Position numbers and translations under genes: made by a program. A DNA stretch of 64,000 bases, taken from NCBI GenBank assembly GCA_910586555.1, contig CAJUJY010000006.1, positions 33,625 to 97,624 of the forward strand. The letters are read 5' to 3'. The notes under the pieces are model-generated. The model saw only the letters and a program-made list of their open reading frames with translations. It did not search any database and had not been told where the DNA came from. This DNA comes from an uncultured Lachnospiraceae bacterium. GTDB lineage: Bacteria; Bacillota; Clostridia; Lachnospirales; Lachnospiraceae. This document shows, piece after piece, positions 63,864 through 64,000 of this stretch (the first letter of the stretch is position 1; each line of letters starts with the position of its first letter).

Positions 63864-64000
63864 CCACGGATATTTCATAAATTATAATGCAAATAACAGA
63901 TAATTTATAGTTATCCACGGTTTATTTTAAATAAGAAGCCAGAATGTTATGCCCTGGCAAGGCCAAAGTAATCCTACAGGCAACCCGCTTCCGCTTGGAC
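63864..64000 (+). repeat. Composite inverted-repeat element, copy III (cut by window end)
   Basis: Begins CCACGGATATTTCATAAATT, then AGATAATTTATAGTTATCC (63898-63916), then a type A segment from 63952 (CCCTGGCA..., AGTAATCCTACAGG..., CGCTTCCGCTTGGAC) at the window edge. Its type A sequence is nearly identical to the one inside the MITE at 39422-39604. Confidence 0.75.

Overview
The window reads as chromosome from a low-GC, spore-forming anaerobic Firmicute, most likely a Lachnospiraceae-type Clostridium. Support: sporulation genes (sipL-like, cwlD-like, spoIIID, sigK split by an intervening element), MecA, DUF4250 and DUF1858 proteins, 2[4Fe-4S] ferredoxin, CBS-type pyrophosphatase, strong GGAGG ribosome sites and AT-rich intergenic DNA. 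I saw no tRNA, rRNA or CRISPR array. Species cannot be named from sequence alone.

Layout. 1-14.4 kb: rRNA methylase (cut by the window edge), YhaM-like nuclease, MurG, DUF4250, acetyltransferase, chemoreceptor, SipL-like spore protein, ilvE, then a tsaC/Sua5 - LMW phosphatase - rpiB cluster, CwlD and a GH18 protein. 14.4-17.7 kb: mecA, DUF1858, ferredoxin, iron alcohol dehydrogenase. 17.8-28.3 kb: sigK in two halves, separated by a 9.8-kb excisable (skin-like) element. 28.4-38.6 kb: thioredoxin, HAD phosphatase, pyrophosphatase, a 968-aa repeat protein, nitrilase-family amidase, rRNA and tRNA modification enzymes, lytic transglycosylase. 38.7-39.8 kb: a composite repeat with a nested MITE. 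39.9-50.6 kb: small membrane protein, secreted GH43, ABC exporter, class-M-like sirtuin, several decayed genes, spoIIID, flavoprotein. 50.6-59.1 kb: TrkH/TrkA, VanZ, and a pantothenate/CoA cluster (panG-like, panB, panC, panD, coaBC). 59.3-64 kb: FIST-GGDEF protein, two more copies of the composite repeat, DJ-1/PfpI and sugar-isomerase-like proteins.

Two observations stand out. (1) The sigK intervening element carries, besides its large serine recombinase, a complete purine/deoxynucleoside catabolic operon (PNP, guanine deaminase, Crp-type regulator, phosphopentomutase, nucleoside transporter, deoxyribose-phosphate aldolase). Its ends are 24/25-bp inverted arms around an AA core, and joining the two sigK halves at that core restores an uninterrupted sigma-K reading frame. 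(2) At least eight unrelated genes (GNAT, ilvE, DUF1858, PNP, deoC, thioredoxin, trkA, panB) share a 5'-leader architecture: a hairpin whose loop pairs with a strand just upstream of the Shine-Dalgarno (an H-type pseudoknot), usually followed by GAAAWGAGG. Primary sequence differs while pairing is kept, which suggests a translation-control RNA module that I cannot assign to a known family.
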